Part shown: positions 42,501-55,226 of the stretch, piece by piece
Numbering within the stretch: the first letter of the stretch is position 1
Layout of the letters: every line of letters starts with the position of its first letter
DNA from: Lepraria neglecta
Taxonomy: Eukaryota; Ascomycota; Lecanoromycetes; Lecanorales; Stereocaulaceae
Length of the DNA stretch: 64,000 nt
Direction of reading: 5' to 3'
Assembly: GCA_033220425.1 (NCBI GenBank)
Contig: CM065648.1
Span: 62,001 to 126,000, forward strand
Notes under the pieces: model-generated
Databases searched by the model: none
Seen by the model: only the letters and a program-made list of their open reading frames with translations
Told to the model about the DNA's origin: nothing
Position numbers and translations under genes: made by a program

Positions 42501-45280
42501 AGAATAAGGAAGAATATATCAAGTATATATAGGATATTATCGAATACCTATTATAAGCGAAACTTCTCCTTAAACTAGAAAAGTGCGAATTTTATTAATA
42601 AGCGGTAGAATTTCTAGGATTTATAGTCAGCACAAAAGGTATTAGTATAAGCCTAGAGAAGATCAAGGCCATCGCTAAATAGCCTATACTATAGGATATT
42701 AAAGTAGTATAAAGCTTTTTAGATTTTGCTAACTTTAATAGGAAGTTTATTAAGGGCTACTCTAAGAAAGTACTACCTCTAATAGATATTATAAAAAAGG
42801 ATATCAGGTTTATATAGGGAAAAGACTAATAAGAATCATTCGATACATTAAAGAAAGTATATATAGATCTACTAGTACTCTATACGTTCTAGATAAACGA
42901 ACTAGCTCGTATTAAGATAGATATATCGGATCTTGTAATCGGAGTATACCTATATCAAATGAAAGACTAAAAGTAGTATCTAGTTACCTACTATTTAAGG
43001 AAAATATTAGTAGTAGAACAAAATTATAATATATATAATAAGGAACTACTTACTATAGTATATATATTATAGAACTAGCGAGTATATATAGAGAGCTACT
43101 CGGACTTAACCGTCTTTACGGATTATAAGAACCTTCTTAATTTTATAATAATAAAAGAGTTAAATAGAAGATAGGTTCAATAGTTAGAACTATTAGATTA
43201 ATATAAGTTTAAGATAACCTATACCCTAGGGAAAGATAATAGTTAAGTAGATACCCTAAGTAGACAATTAGACTATATAGAAGAAAAGAACGTTATAGAG
43301 AGACTAATCCTAAAGAGAGAAGCAGACGGATTGCTAGTACTATACTAGGTATTAGCAGTAACCCTTCGTATATTAGGACCCGATACGACTAATAGGATCG
43401 TAAAGGCCTATAACGACGATATATTCGCAACAAACCTACGAAATGATTAGTAGGATTTAGTATTACTTAAATACTAGGATAAGACCTACTTACCTGATAT
43501 ATACGTTGAAGAAGTAATCAGGAATTACTACGATGACCCTTTACTAGGTTACCTAGGAGTATCTAAGATAATAGAACTTCTAGAACGAGGATACGCAGCG
43601 CTGAGACTTCGGTCGCGCGTTAAATAATATATTAAAGAATATATCTAGTACTAGTAGAATAAGGTAGCACGATACGCTAAATACGAGTAAATATAGTTTT
43701 TTCCCGTACCGGAATTACTATAGGATGATATTACAATAGACTTTATAGTTAAACTACCGCCTTTAAAGGACCTAGCTATATAGGATACCTTTAACTCGAT
43801 TATAGTTATTATAGATAAGCTTATAAAATATATAATTATAATACCTTTCAAAGAAATATATAAAGCAGATTAGTTAGCCTTTATACTACTCGACAAGCTA
43901 ATAAGGGATTATAGTATACCAAAATCAATAATATCCGATAGAGATAAGTTATTCACTTCTAACTACTAGAAAACGCTGATAGTAGCAATTAGAACTAAAC
44001 TTCGGATATTAATAGTATATTATCTATAGACTAATAGATAAATAGAATGTGTAAACCAAATAATAGAAGCCTACCTAAGATATTATATAAACTAGAAACA
44101 AGATAACTAGATTTCGCTACTTCTAATAGTATAACTGGCGTATAATAATAAGAAGTCAGATATAATAGGCCTGATACCGTTCTTTACCAACCACGGAAAG
44201 AATATAAATATATTTCTATAATCTAGGGAAGGATCTAATATAGAAAGAGCTTTAGTAAAAGTAGAAGAGCTGAAGAATTTATATAAGGATATATAAAGAT
44301 CTATTAAGGACTCTAATACTAAGTTAAAGGAATAAGTTAATAAGAAAAGAAAGAATATTCCTCAGCTAAAAGAGGGGGATAAAGTATACCTCCTAATAAA
44401 AAATATAAGGATAACGAGACTAAGTAAGAAACTAGATTATATTAAGGTTAGACTATTCTTAATTAAACGGATAAAAGGACCAGTCAACTATAAACTCTAA
44501 CTTCCACCTGACACAAAGGTACATCCGGTATTCTATATCTTACTCCTAGAGCTAGTAGACCCTAGTATACCTCTCTAAGAAACGTTTTACTATAATATTA
44601 AGGAAGAAATAGAGTACGAGGTCGAGAGGATCCTAGATAGAAGAAATTAGTTCTATCTAGTTAAATAGAAAGGGTATAATAAGACGGAAAATACCTGGGA
44701 ACCTCTTAGGAACCTTACAGGGAACTATAGGGAACGTCTCTAAGAGTTCTATCGGAGACGAGAGAAGACTAGTCGAAGCTCTCAGGGCCTTCCAGGCCGG
44801 CGGGGAGATCGAACTACTCGGAGCTAATATTGAACATTAGACTATCGGGGGTACCGGAAGGAAGTTTCTAATCCTTCTCCAGTTCCTCAATATTCTATAA
44901 CTTACGCTCGACCAATCTCTTCTCTTTATTTTAGACAAGATCAAATTATAATTAAAGGCGTATAAGTTTCGCCTGCGTTTCCTTTATTTCAGACTAAGTA
45001 TTATCGCGTACTTTCTTAATACGACACATCTCGTCGATAGACACGACTAGGTTATACTTCTTTCCTATAGTAATATAGTTAGAATAATAATCGGAGCGAG
45101 CGCCCACTATATACTATTTGTAACCCTTCGTATAAGAGGTACAAGGACGTATCACGAATTGAGATAGTTCGCTAGAGAGTTCTTTACGACGAATAACGGG
45201 GTCCTTAGATTAGGTAATTCGACGGGGTAGCATAAAGGATGGATAGTTTCTCGGGACGAGAAATCTAGAGGGGGAGCTAG
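39531..45280 (+). pseudogene. Family A chromovirus copy A7, most complete gag-pol
   Basis: A reverse-transcribing Ty3/Gypsy (chromovirus) polyprotein. Order: Gag about 39770-41250 (WVDSFLKKYIEDDDEDGEI; zinc knuckle near 40396 with Cys/His changed to Tyr), protease near 41390 (intact DSGATRNFIS), reverse transcriptase about 42130-42800 (AYLDNILIYSKNKEE, one Asp of YLDD changed), RNase H about 42900-43250, integrase about 43440-44450, chromodomain about 44590-44720 (FYLVKWKGYNKTENTWEPL). From protease to chromodomain I find no frameshift, only RIP-type TAA/TAG, so it decayed by point mutation. The open frame at 43651-43851 on the minus strand is a shadow. Confidence 0.88.
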
Positions 45281-45310
45281 TATTAGAACCAGTGGGTTCT
45301 AACAGGACTA
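44755..45310 (-). pseudogene. Antisense accessory gene of family A, copy in A7
   Basis: Minus strand: RSDYYSNYITIGKKYNLVV, then EMCRIKKVRDN, KRLVERKL and FNISSE. It aligns in order with the A6 copy at 34334-34891. Stops are TAG/TAA at CAG/CAA positions. It overlaps the 3' LTR start at one end and faces the chromodomain at the other. Confidence 0.6.
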
Positions 45311-45651
45311 TCCTGTAGGATATAGTACTATAGATAGGACTAGTAACTAGAGCGATGAGCGCAACGAGCGCCGTGCGCTTATAGCGCTCATGAAATGCTT
45401 GGCGGGATTTCCTATTGCTATATGTAGGAGCACTTGCTCACTACTTGGAGCATCGTGCTCAACTTCCTATTCCATTATTTACTATATACGATAGATCTCT
45501 TAGGCTAGGCACTAAACATATATTACCTGATTATATACCAGACCCGCTTAGCATACATTGAAGCCTGCTTTATACTCTTGTTTGGTTACACCTCCATCCC
45601 TATTAAGAATCAATCTATATAGAACTATAGTACGCAACGTGGTTCGTAATA
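45281..45651 (+). repeat. Family A LTR (3' LTR of copy A7)
   Basis: 371 bp. It runs from TATTAGAACCAGTGG (preceded by the polypurine tract AGAGGGGGAGCTAG) to GGTTCGTAATA. It has a third U3 type, without the CGATTCG repeats. Confidence 0.85.
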
Positions 45652-46456
45652 TAAAGGCCGGTTTGCCTTTCTTTTCCGTGAAGTCCAATTCTATAGATAT
45701 ATATCTATAAGGGTCGCGTTCTCTATATCCTAGGTAGTAGCTCTTCGATTTAGTAAAAAAGCTTAAGTATCCTATTCCGCCGACTCCTCCGTTATATCTT
45801 TTTTCTATAGTCCTCTTAAATAGTTTATCATCGATTTTAATTACTTCTTCGATTAGTTTATTAAGAGTATTAATAATAATCTCTAACCTTATAAGCTTAT
45901 CTTTAATATTGTCCTTAAGGCCTCTCCGGTATATAGTTATTAACGCGTTATCATCCTAGTTAGTCTTTACTATATACTACTAGAACTAGGTTAAATAATC
46001 CGATACCGACTTCTTCTAAGTTAAGTGCTAGATTATTCGTATTACTACGTTAATCTCGTTTAATAGACCGAATATATAGTAGATTTTAAGTCTAAATATA
46101 GCTATACTCTCTATCTATTATTTGATTTCGCCGTCCTCGTCGTTATCCTCTATATACTTTTTTAGGAATAGATTAACCTACTTCTAGGCTCTTCTATATA
46201 AGTAAGTAATAGCGAAGATAGGGTATTATTATATAGATATTAAGTCTCCTTGAAACTTTAGGTAAAGTAATACCTAGGATAGCTATCCCTCGAGCTTATC
46301 TCTCTCTCTATAGTATAAGTCGGGCTAGGCTATCTTGACATGTCTGCTGAGTCCTTCGTCAACAGTTAGGCGTTATTATCTACTCCCTCCTGAGGAGCTT
46401 AGGGTAGGTACCCTAGGGTCTCTTAGTATAGCACTTATCCTTGAGGGTACTCAAAG
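45652..46456 (-). pseudogene. Family A gag fragment (copy A8)
   Basis: The reverse of the first part of gag, matching 39540-40330 of A7, with the primer-binding region next to the LTR at 46457. It is cut at 45652 by the LTR of A7. Confidence 0.75.
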
Positions 46457-46903
46457 TATTACAATTACGTTACGTGCGGTATCGTATATAGATTGATTCT
46501 TACTAGGATAGAGGTACAATAGAGCAAGAGTGTAAAGTAGGCTTCAAGTAGTACTAAGCGGGTCTGGTATATAATCAAATTATATATATTTAGTATCTAG
46601 CCTAAGAGATCTATCGTATATAGTAAACAATTGAATAGGAAGTTAAGCACGATACTCCAAGTAGTAAGTAGTACTCTGTATATATAGCAATAGGAAATCC
46701 ATGCCAAGCATCTATATTCAAACGAGTCGAACATCGATTCGTCTAAACTATATCCGAGTCAATCGAGTCGAATATCGATTCGTATAAACTATGTCCGAGT
46801 CAAACGAGTCGAGCATCGATTCGTCTGAACTAGACCCTGCCAAGCTCATGCTAACTTGTGCGCCTTCAGCGCGTTCCTTCTAGTATATTCTTGGCTCGTA
46901 ATA
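46457..46903 (-). repeat. Family A LTR with ~40-bp U3 repeats
   Basis: The plus strand runs from TATTACAATTACGTTACG to GGCTCGTAATA. It is the same subtype as 33906-34352, with the CGATTCG repeats at 46721-46837. It is directly joined to the chromodomain end of copy A9 in the other orientation. Confidence 0.8.
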
Positions 46904-47595
46904 TTATAATATTAAAGAAGAAATAGAGTATAAAGTCGAGAGGATCCTAGATAGGAAGAATTAGTTCTATCTAGTTAAATAGAAAGGGTATAACGAGATA
47001 GAGAATACCTAGGAACCTCTTAGGAACCTTGCGGGAAGCTATAGAGAATATCTATAAGAGTTTCGTTAGAGATAAGAGAAGACTAGTTAAAGCTCTTAGG
47101 GACTTCTAGCCCGCCAGGGAGATCGAATTACTCAGACAAGATATTGAATATTAGATCGCTAGACGACGTAGGAGTAATACGTTAATCCTCCTCTAACTCC
47201 TTAATATTCTATAACTCGCGCTCGACTATCGACTTCTTTTTATTTTCTACCGCCTCTAATTATTTATAGAGATAACCTAACTTTACTATAGATTTAGATA
47301 GCTTTTATAGTATTTCGTTGCGCCGTTTCTTAATATAACGTATTTTAAGGGGCGATACTATAAGGTCGTATTTCCTACTACTATCGACGTAGTTAGAGTA
47401 TCTATCGGATTCTTTACCTACGAGGTACTACTTGCCGCTGGCAATATATTAAGAGTACGGCCGTATTACGAATTTAGAGAGCTCGTTGGCTAGTTTCGTT
47501 CAACGAACGATTGGCTTGTTTAAACGTTTAGTACAATAGGGTAGTATAAAGGATAGATAGTTTCTCGGGACGAGAAATCTAGGAGAGGAAGCTAA
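46904..47595 (+). pseudogene. Family A copy A9, 3' end (chromodomain)
   Basis: The chromodomain remnant is near 46930-47040, followed by the antisense accessory gene on the minus strand at about 47085-47595 (SDRYSNYVDSSRKYDLIV, KKRRNEILQKL, NIKELEED). Everything 5' of the chromodomain is missing. Confidence 0.75.
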
Positions 47596-48043
47596 TATTA
47601 GGACTATAACTAGGGATGCGCCTTTATAGCGTAGTACCTATTATAGTAGGAGTCGGACTAAGCTATACTCGACTCGGATAAGGCCCTGAAGGCTTGGCGT
47701 ACTAAGCGATAAGCGTAATAAGCGTAGTACGATTAAAGCGATTATAAAAGGTAAGCGTAATAATTATAGTACGATTAAAGCGATTATAAAAGGCTTAGCG
47801 GACTTTTATATATCTATATATATAGAGTACTACTTACTACTTAGAGTATTATACTTAACTTCCTATTCAATTATTTACTATATACGATAGATCTCTTAGG
47901 CTAGATACTAAATATATATTACCTAATTATATACTAGACCTATTTAGTATCACTTGAAGTCTGCTTTACCTCTTACTCTATTATACTCCTATCCTAGTAA
48001 GAATCAATCTATAGTACGATACCGGAACGTATAGTTCGTAACA
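47596..48043 (+). repeat. Family A LTR (3' LTR of copy A9)
   Basis: It runs from TATTAGGACTATAAC (after the polypurine tract AGGAGAGGAAGCTAA) to AGTTCGTAACA. U3 has duplicated AAAGCGATTATAAAAGG units near 47726-47790. It is inserted in, or joined to, family B gag at 48044. Confidence 0.8.
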
Positions 48044-48599
48044 ATAAGATGCGATTGTAGCTACCCCTTACGACTTCTATACCTTAAAGGAGCTTAGTAA
48101 CTTATATTAGCGGGTAGATAATTAATAGCGCTATATAAGCGAGAAGCGGGAGTGAATAGTATCGACTTTAATACGCGCGTTAACTTGGACTATTCTAGCT
48201 ACGGCCAGGTGTACCTTATCTATATATATCCCCCCTGCGAAATAATAATCTATTGAACCTACTATCGTTATTATACCTTACTATCCTATATTACCTTATA
48301 AAGACGGACCTCTAACTAAGTTATAAGACTTTAAACGATACTATATTTATAATAAAGAAGGGTATTTTACTATAGACTGCCCTAAGAAGAGGAAGGAGAC
48401 TATTTAAAGGATATAGGACGAAGTAGGCGAAGCCGATAAAGGAGAGGAGGAAAAGGTACCTAGTAATATTAGCGAGACGGAAGACTACTTAGAGTTAGAA
48501 AACTAGAAGTCCTTAGAGAAGTCGTACTCGAGGACCTACTATTCTTATTATTAGTAGATATCTATAATCTATATAGTAGAAGATTATTTATATACCCTA
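48044..48599 (+). pseudogene. Family B copy B2, gag end
   Basis: The zinc-knuckle remnant YYIYNKEGYFTIDCPKKRK lies near 48337-48390, followed by an acidic stretch. It matches the reverse of about 22580-23000 in copy B1. It is cut by Helitron-like copy 6. Confidence 0.75.
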
Positions 48600-49360
48600 T
48601 AAGTAAGTGCCCGTAATCTTCATAGAAGATTACTATAAAACGGCTATATCTCGCTTATTTTATACTCGATTTAGAAAATTTAAGTAGTATTAGAAAGTAC
48701 TCTATATATAGTATACTTTCTATATATAAGGCTAAGCCCTAATCCCAAAAGGGCAAAAGTTATTAAGGATTTAGTATATTAGTACTTCGGGGCGGCTGCG
48801 GGGGTAGCTTTAGGGATCTCCGCAGGCAAAAACATATTTTTTGAGCTTTCCTTAGCCAAATCTTAGCCAAATTTCAAGATTCGAGCGGCGTTGGAAAGCA
48901 CATGCTTGGTTCCCAAACTTTTGAAATTATCTCGATATTATATAACGTATGTGGCGCGGGGTATTGCTGCGAAGAAGTTGCGGTGCGCATTCAACTTTTG
49001 ATGTTCCAGGGTCCGGGGGAGCCAAGCTCAATGCTTGGCATTTGCCACCGTGCTTGCGCCGCCAGAAACATATGGCGAAAACGCTTCTATTGCTCATAAC
49101 TTTGCGCAAATGGACCGATTTTGAAAAATTTGACGGTATTGGAAAGCGCATACTTGGTTCCAGAACTCATGAAATTATCTCGATATTATATGAGGTATAT
49201 GGCGCGGGGCATTGCTGCGAATAAGTTGCGATACGCATTCAACTTTTAATGGTTGAAGGCGCTAGCCGAGAGAGGAAATACAGCTCTAAAGGGCTATTCT
49301 AATTGGCTACAAGTGCGGAATTACTCCGAAAGTCCTCATAATCTATTATTAGAAGAAAGA
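48600..49360 (-). mobile_element. Helitron-like non-autonomous repeat, copy 6
   Basis: 761 bp. It starts (U)AAGTAAGTGCCCG with the hairpin at about 48612-48632, has two modules, and ends ...AGAAGAAAGA. Flanks join as A|T with no duplication. It sits between gag and the protease/RT linker of family B. Confidence 0.85.
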
Positions 49361-50096
49361 TTATATTACTTACTTAAGGAAAAGAATACTAATCTAAAGC
49401 CCTTACTAATACTAGTACTACTATATATTTATTTATCGATGAAAAAGAAGCGTAACTACTTTCCGAGTATCTTAATATTGTCCCTATACCTCTTACTAAA
49501 CTATATTACCTCTATAGCTATAATAGTAAGATACGAAAGAAACCTATTACCTATACTATTTACCCTTCTATAAAAGTCTATAATTATCTCGAGTCGACTA
49601 TACCTATACTTATTACTAGCCTAGGTAACTAATATATTATCCTTAGTAAGCTATAGATAAATAAGTATAAGGTCCTACTAGATATGGCAGATAACTATAT
49701 TATCTTCCTATCTAGCCGCTATAACTATATTAGGGCCCTCTAAGCTCTTATTAAGCCTTCTATTAAGAAGGTAGATAAGATAAGAAATAGTCCTACGAAT
49801 TATCCGCCTCCGCTACCTAAGAAACTAGAGGTACTAGATATCGCTGAGATTAGTACTACTATATTCTATATATATATAAGGAACTAAAAGAAGCGCGACG
49901 TCTAATACTTCTCTATAATAATAGCTAAGTTAGAGAAGACTATCTAGAATAGATCTATACTAGACTAGATCTATAAGGTATCGAAAGTAATAGAGAGGAT
50001 AATTAAGTAGAAGCTTCCTCGGGAATACTATAATCTTATTAATATCTTTAATCGGAGTAAAGTAAAGGAACTCCTACTATATTAGTTATATAATTA
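49361..50096 (+). pseudogene. Family B copy B2, protease to RT start
   Basis: It matches the reverse of about 22170-22530 in B1 at its right part (PTNYPPPLPKKLEVLDIAEI-type linker, then KVIERIIKQKL and VKELLLY). RT proper, RNase H and the integrase core are missing: after Helitron-like copy 7, integrase resumes near its C-terminus. Confidence 0.7.
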
Positions 50097-51117
50097 CAAG
50101 TAAGTACCCGTAATCTTCACAGAAGATTACCGTAAAAACTACTATATCTCGCTTATTTTATACTCGATTTAGAAAAGTTAAGCGGAATTAGAAAGCCCTC
50201 TATTTATAGTATATTTTATATATATAAAGCTAAGTTCTAGCCCTAATATATCGAAATTTATTAAGGGTTAAATATTTGAGTACTCCGGAGGCACTTCGGG
50301 GGTGACTGCGGTGGTAGCTTCGGGGAACTCCGTAGGTAAAAACATATTTTTGAAGCTTTCCTTAGCCAAATTTCAACTAAATTTTAAAATTCGAATAGTA
50401 TTAGAAAGCGTATAGTTGATTCTAAAACCCGCAGGATTATAATAATATTATATAACGTATATAGCGCAGGGTATTACTGCGAAGAAGTTATAGTACGTAT
50501 TTAACTTTTAATATTCCCGGGTCCGGGGGCGCTAAGCTCAATACTTGGTATTTACTATAAGCTTGCGCTGCCCGCAAAACATAGCGAAACCGCTTCTTTT
50601 ACTTATAAGTTTTGCGTAAATAGACTAATTTTAAAAACTTTGACGGTATTAGAAAGTATATTCTTAGTTCTAAAACTTATGAAATTATCTCGATATTATA
50701 TAATATATATGGCGCGGGGTATTACTGCGAAGAAGTTGCGGTATATATTCAATTTTTAATATTCTAGGTCCGGGGGCGCTAAGCTCAATAGTTAGTATTT
50801 GCTACCGAGCTTGCGCTACTAGTAAAACATGGCGAAAACGCTTCTTTTGCTTATAACTATTGCGTAAATAGGCCGATTCTAAAAATTCTTGATACGTAAG
50901 CAAGCTAATGATCGACTCTAAAACTTATGAAATTATCTCGATATTATATAATATATATAGCGCGGGGAAGTACTGCGAAGAAGTACGTAGCGTATTTAAC
51001 TTTTAGTAGTTAAAGGCGCTAGCCGAGAGAGGAAATACAGCTCTAAAAGGCTATTCTAATTGGCTATAAGTGCGGAATTGCTCCGAAAGTCCTTATAATC
51101 TATTATTAGAAGAAAGA
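50097..51117 (-). mobile_element. Helitron-like non-autonomous repeat, copy 7 (three modules)
   Basis: 1021 bp. The terminus CAAGTAAGTACCCG plus hairpin is at 50097-50131, three modules follow (about 50404, 50651 and 50889), and it ends ...AGAAGAAAGA at 51117. It is the most RIP-mutated copy, and the most complete together with copy 5. Confidence 0.85.
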
Positions 51118-52001
51118 TCTACGGCGTTCTATCCGGAAACTAGCGGTTAGATAGAACGGGCTAATCAAGACGTTAAGCGTTACCTAAGAATATATTACTC
51201 GTATATATAAGATAATTGGGTCCGATTTCTCCCTATAGCCGAATTTATAGATAATAACTCTATTACTAGTACTACGGGAATAACTCCCTTCTTTACTAAT
51301 AAAGGTTTCTACCCTTAGATATCTTTCTCTCTACCTATAGATACTAGAGCTATAGCTTATAAGTATATCTAGTATACTAAGGTAAATAATATTATAGACT
51401 ATATAACGGGAGTCTTAGACTTTATAACTAAGTAATCTATTATAAGCCGTAGGAGAATAACGGATTAAACTAATAAGAAGTAGTCTAACGTTATATACAA
51501 TAAAGAAGATATAGTATTCCTATCTAGTCGGAATATAAGTATAGAACGTCCGAGTAGGAAACTGGATGATAAGATACTAGAATCGTTTAAGGTATTAGAT
51601 AAAGTTAGATTATTATACCGTCTAGAACTCCTATCTAGTATATAAATATATAATATCTTCTACCCTAGTCTACTACGAAAAGTATCTATAGACCCTTTAC
51701 CTAGTTAGTAAACGGAGCTACTAAGACCTATTATAGTAGATAACTAGGAAGAGTAGAAGATCGACGACATCTTGGATACTAGACTATTCGGTCGTAGCTA
51801 CTATCTATAGTTCCGGATCCGATAGAAGAATAAGTAATAACCGGACTACTAATAGTACTATATAGACGGCGGCGAATTTGGCAACGCTTAGGATATAGTC
51901 GACGACTTCTATACGCGCTACCCGAACAAGCTAGATAGTCCGAGTTAGCTATAATTATCTTGCCTTCTATATTAGGGACGATATTTACTTAAGGGGGGTA
52001 G
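51118..52001 (+). pseudogene. Family B copy B2, integrase C-terminal half
   Basis: It reads TAFYPETSGQIERANQDVKR (the conserved Glu region of Ty3/Gypsy integrase), then TSTTGITPFF and RPSRKLDDKILESF, and ends with the polypurine tract TTAAGGGGGGTAG at 51989-52001. RIP-type stops are present but no frameshift was noticed in the first 250 codons. Confidence 0.85.
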
Positions 52002-52211
52002 TGTTACAGCTTGGCCTTTATTTACTATTGATACCAATACGCGTAGTATAGAGTATAGTTATCGAACGTTCGATTATTGCTTATCGCTTATAGCTAGCGG
52101 CTTAGCGCGTCTCTAAGACGCGTAGGCTTTATATATCTAACTTCTCTCCTTAGATATATTCTTCTAGTTATACTATACCCCTATCGACTCGCTCTAGATA
52201 GGCCTCTAACA
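52002..52211 (+). repeat. Family B LTR (3' LTR of copy B2)
   Basis: 210 bp, from TGTTACAGCTTGGCC to GGCCTCTAACA. It contains the palindromic CGAACGTTCG and a GACGCG inverted repeat near 52112-52130. Confidence 0.88.
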
Positions 52212-52443
52212 TTAGTAGCTATTAGGAGCTAGACTCTTAGTAGAGCGCTAGCTGCCTAATAGTAGATGTATATTATCTATAGAAAGAAGCTTAAGGAGCG
52301 GTCTACCTATTTCTTTCCTAAGGATCCTTAGTAATTAGTTCTAATATAAAACCATCTATACTATACTAGCGATATAATTACTTTATATATTTGAATATTC
52401 CTTTATATACGACGGCGTACCGATAGCGCGCCGTATACTTACA
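52212..52443 (+). repeat. Family C LTR, 3' part, RIP-mutated
   Basis: It matches the reverse complement of about 58640-58960 in the GC-rich copy, for example AAGAAGCTTAAGGAGCGGTC. It ends GTATACTTACA. This copy has many C-to-T and G-to-A changes relative to the young copy, so it is an older insertion. Confidence 0.75.
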
Positions 52444-52541
52444 AACCATACCGAGTCGTGATATAACCTATATCCATGCGCCTGCAAGTCTATTGGCTAA
52501 TATCTTCAAGCGCTAATATATATTCGCTGCCATCGATAATA

Positions 52542-52628
52542 CCGTCGATTGCAAAACCATTGGCGGGAACGCTAAGGCACTTTTGGGGTACCCTACTACA
52601 CACCAAATTTTGGTGGCAGAAGAGGTAT
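52542..52628 (+). repeat. Left terminal inverted repeat, 87 bp
   Basis: It is identical on my reading to the reverse complement of 56459-56545. Contains the palindromes GGGGTACCC and CACCAAATTTTGGTG. Confidence 0.9.
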
Positions 52629-52768
52629 ATAGAAAGTGTTGCGTTGTCTCTGCAGTAGTACTTATATAGTCTTCCTAAAACGGCAAAGATAAAGCCGCCA
52701 GTGCCCTATATATGGTGTTTTGCCTCCCCTCGCGCTCGTAGACTATAGACCTCACTGTCGCTGTCGCT

Positions 52769-55177
52769 ATGGGCCCTAGAAAGCGTCGTTCCAGTACGTT
52801 TAACAGGCCTGCTGCCGTCGATAGAGAGTCTGCTGTCGCCTAGATACCTCGCCGTCTAACCCTGAAGCCTCCTACCCCTACTACTACTGCTGCTACTACT
52901 GCTGCCCCTCAGACACCTGGACGTCTGACCCTTAACCCGCTAGCCCCCCCATCTGGACGGCTGGTACTGAAGCTACCCCAGGCACCTGAGCAGGCTGAGA
53001 AGCGTCTACGGCCGCCAAAAAAGGATAGCAAGGCAGCTCCTTAACGAGCTTTAAAGCCAGCTACTACGAAGGCCTCTAAGAAAGCTTCTTAACCAGCAAA
53101 GCAGCCCTCCCTAGAGCCCGAGCAAAGCCCCCCTAGTAGTATAGACGAATCTTTGTATACTCTCCGTACATCCTACTTAAGTATGCCTCCGCCACCTATC
53201 CGGTCTAGCCTCTTTTCAAGCTAGTAGTCGTCCTTAGCGCTATTCCTCAGGGCGAGAGCTCAGAAGGCAATTAATTTAGTACTAGATATACTATCTCGAA
53301 CGTCTATAGCCTTATTTCGATATAATCTGCTCGATAAGGATAACGATTCTGATAGAGCTAGGCCCGAGACTCAATTATCCAACGCTCAGACGTATTTCAA
53401 CACCTAGTAGCCCCTAATAAGACGCCATTCGTCTGAAAGCCTGTTTGTAGGCGTTGAAGGTGAACCGAATAAGAGGTAGACGCAGGCTAGGAAGGATATA
53501 TCTTGTAGGGAGGACATTTTCGGTAAGGGTAAGGAGACTCTAAAGGATATCGATATCTTACAATCTACGGCTAGTTAGTAATCCTATAGTTCTACTATAA
53601 ATAAGAAGAAGGGGAATATAAATTCAATATACCTAGCTAGTAAGGACGAGCTTAAATTACTAGGACGTGTTACTTTCAAATATAAGCTTACTATCAGGTC
53701 GTTCTAGGAGAAAGATACCTAAAGTTCGATTATTCGCAGCTAGACCTTCCGGGATTATACTATCGATAGCAGTAATAGTATCCTTATTAGAACTATATAT
53801 AATTAGTAGAAGGAATTCGCCGCTAAATGGGCTATAGAGAGAGGCCACGCCTGCTTTCGTATCTTAGTCCAAGTAATACCATTTTATAAGAAGCTTACAG
53901 GGCCGAATCGACTTTCTACTACTGCCGAGATATAGTAGGACTGGTATAGTGTTAAAGACGAGCTTCGGGAGTGGCAGAAGGACGGAAAGAAGGGCCTATA
54001 GGTGGACCTTATATACTATTGGGCCCGTAATAGTACTAGGGAGATCCCTGTAGTTAGCAAAGCAGCTGAGAAGAAGCCTGGGATGACTATTTCAGGAATA
54101 GTAAGAGGCTCTATATATATCCCAACTAATAGGCTTCTTAGGGAGATAGATAAGACGAATACAGAGGAGCCTTGGAGGCAAAAATAATAGGAAATATATA
54201 ATCGATGGGCTTATAAAAGTTCTGTATGTAGTAATATAGGCTACTATTACTATTTATATAAGGGCGAGTATATACCCTTCCTTCTAAGGTAGTTAAAGAT
54301 ATAGGCAGCTGCTATCCTAAGAGATACTATAGGTTGAATAAGTAACGACGAGCCTCCTGCGTCCCTACTTATTAAACTATAGTAGATATAGAAGAAGGAG
54401 ACTCGTAAAGAAAAGAGACGGTATACTACTAAGACACCTATATAGTCTATAACTATACCTGCTTATCCTACTATAGGAGGGCAGTTTGGACAGCTACCGC
54501 CTTTGTATCCCTATGGATATAACTTCCAGCCTGGCTTTCAGCCACTGATATTAGGATCCTAGTCGCTGAGAGATACAAGAATATTAGATCTAATTAAAGA
54601 ACTACGCTCTAGAGACGTGGATCTAACTAAGATAACTACTCGGCCCCCTCGCTCGATCTCTCGCTTAGTTATAGTAATACTAGGCCTTTCGTCCTATCGA
54701 AATAGTAGCCCTGTCGAAGGCGAACTGGCCGAGTTCGTTGGATGGCTAAGCAAAAAGCACCCCGAACATATAGAACAATATAAGGAGGCTAAGGACGAGC
54801 TTATAGATTAGGGCTATACTATAGATATTATATAAGCCTGAAAGAATGATAAGTATGAGGAGTAGTGGCGTAAGCTTGGTATTAAGCCTGGGATTGGCCG
54901 TTAATTAGCTAGAAACGTTAGTAAATAGGGCCGTAAGAGGTAGGTTCAAACGACTCCTTATGTTGGAGGTCTAAGAAGAACTCGCCCATTATCGCTACCG
55001 CGGCAGGGTCTAGCAAGCAGGCCTTAGTAGACGTCCTATAAGCAGGGATATATAATTCCGTCTGTTAAGACGAAAGCTTATAAAGATAAGACCCAGGATA
55101 ATAATCTAGAGATATATAAGCAAGATCTATATAGTAGAGAGGATCTTAGAGATATAGATTATTTTATAGAGACCTGA
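52769..55177 (+). pseudogene. Accessory protein gene of the Tc1/mariner element, 802 codons
   Basis: The ATG at 52769 (MGPRKRRSSTFNRP) and the TGA at 55175 are in one frame with no frameshift; all internal stops fit RIP of CAA, CAG or TGG. N-terminal part: basic, Pro/Thr/Ala/Lys-rich and probably disordered (about residues 1-150). Middle: VTFKYKLTIRSF, CFRILVQVIPFYKKL and IYYWARNSTREIPVVSKAA, then GIVRGSIYIPTNRLLREID. The later region is rich in Tyr/Pro/Gly. C-terminal part: EGELAEFVGWLSKKHPEHIE then WRKLGIKPGIGRQLARNV, which looks like a SAM-type helical domain. I recognise no transposase or nuclease motif. It was probably a DNA-binding partner or regulator of transposition; that is inference. 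Confidence 0.75.
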
Positions 55178-55226
55178 ATCTATATATAGCCTAGATTACA
55201 AGCTTTCCCTCTTATTATATATATAA

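Noticed and set aside
43651-43851. Minus-strand frame opposite integrase in copy A7 (and 35809-36009 in A6)
   Set aside because: These are shadows of the integrase frame; the protein-like reading with known motifs is on the other strand.
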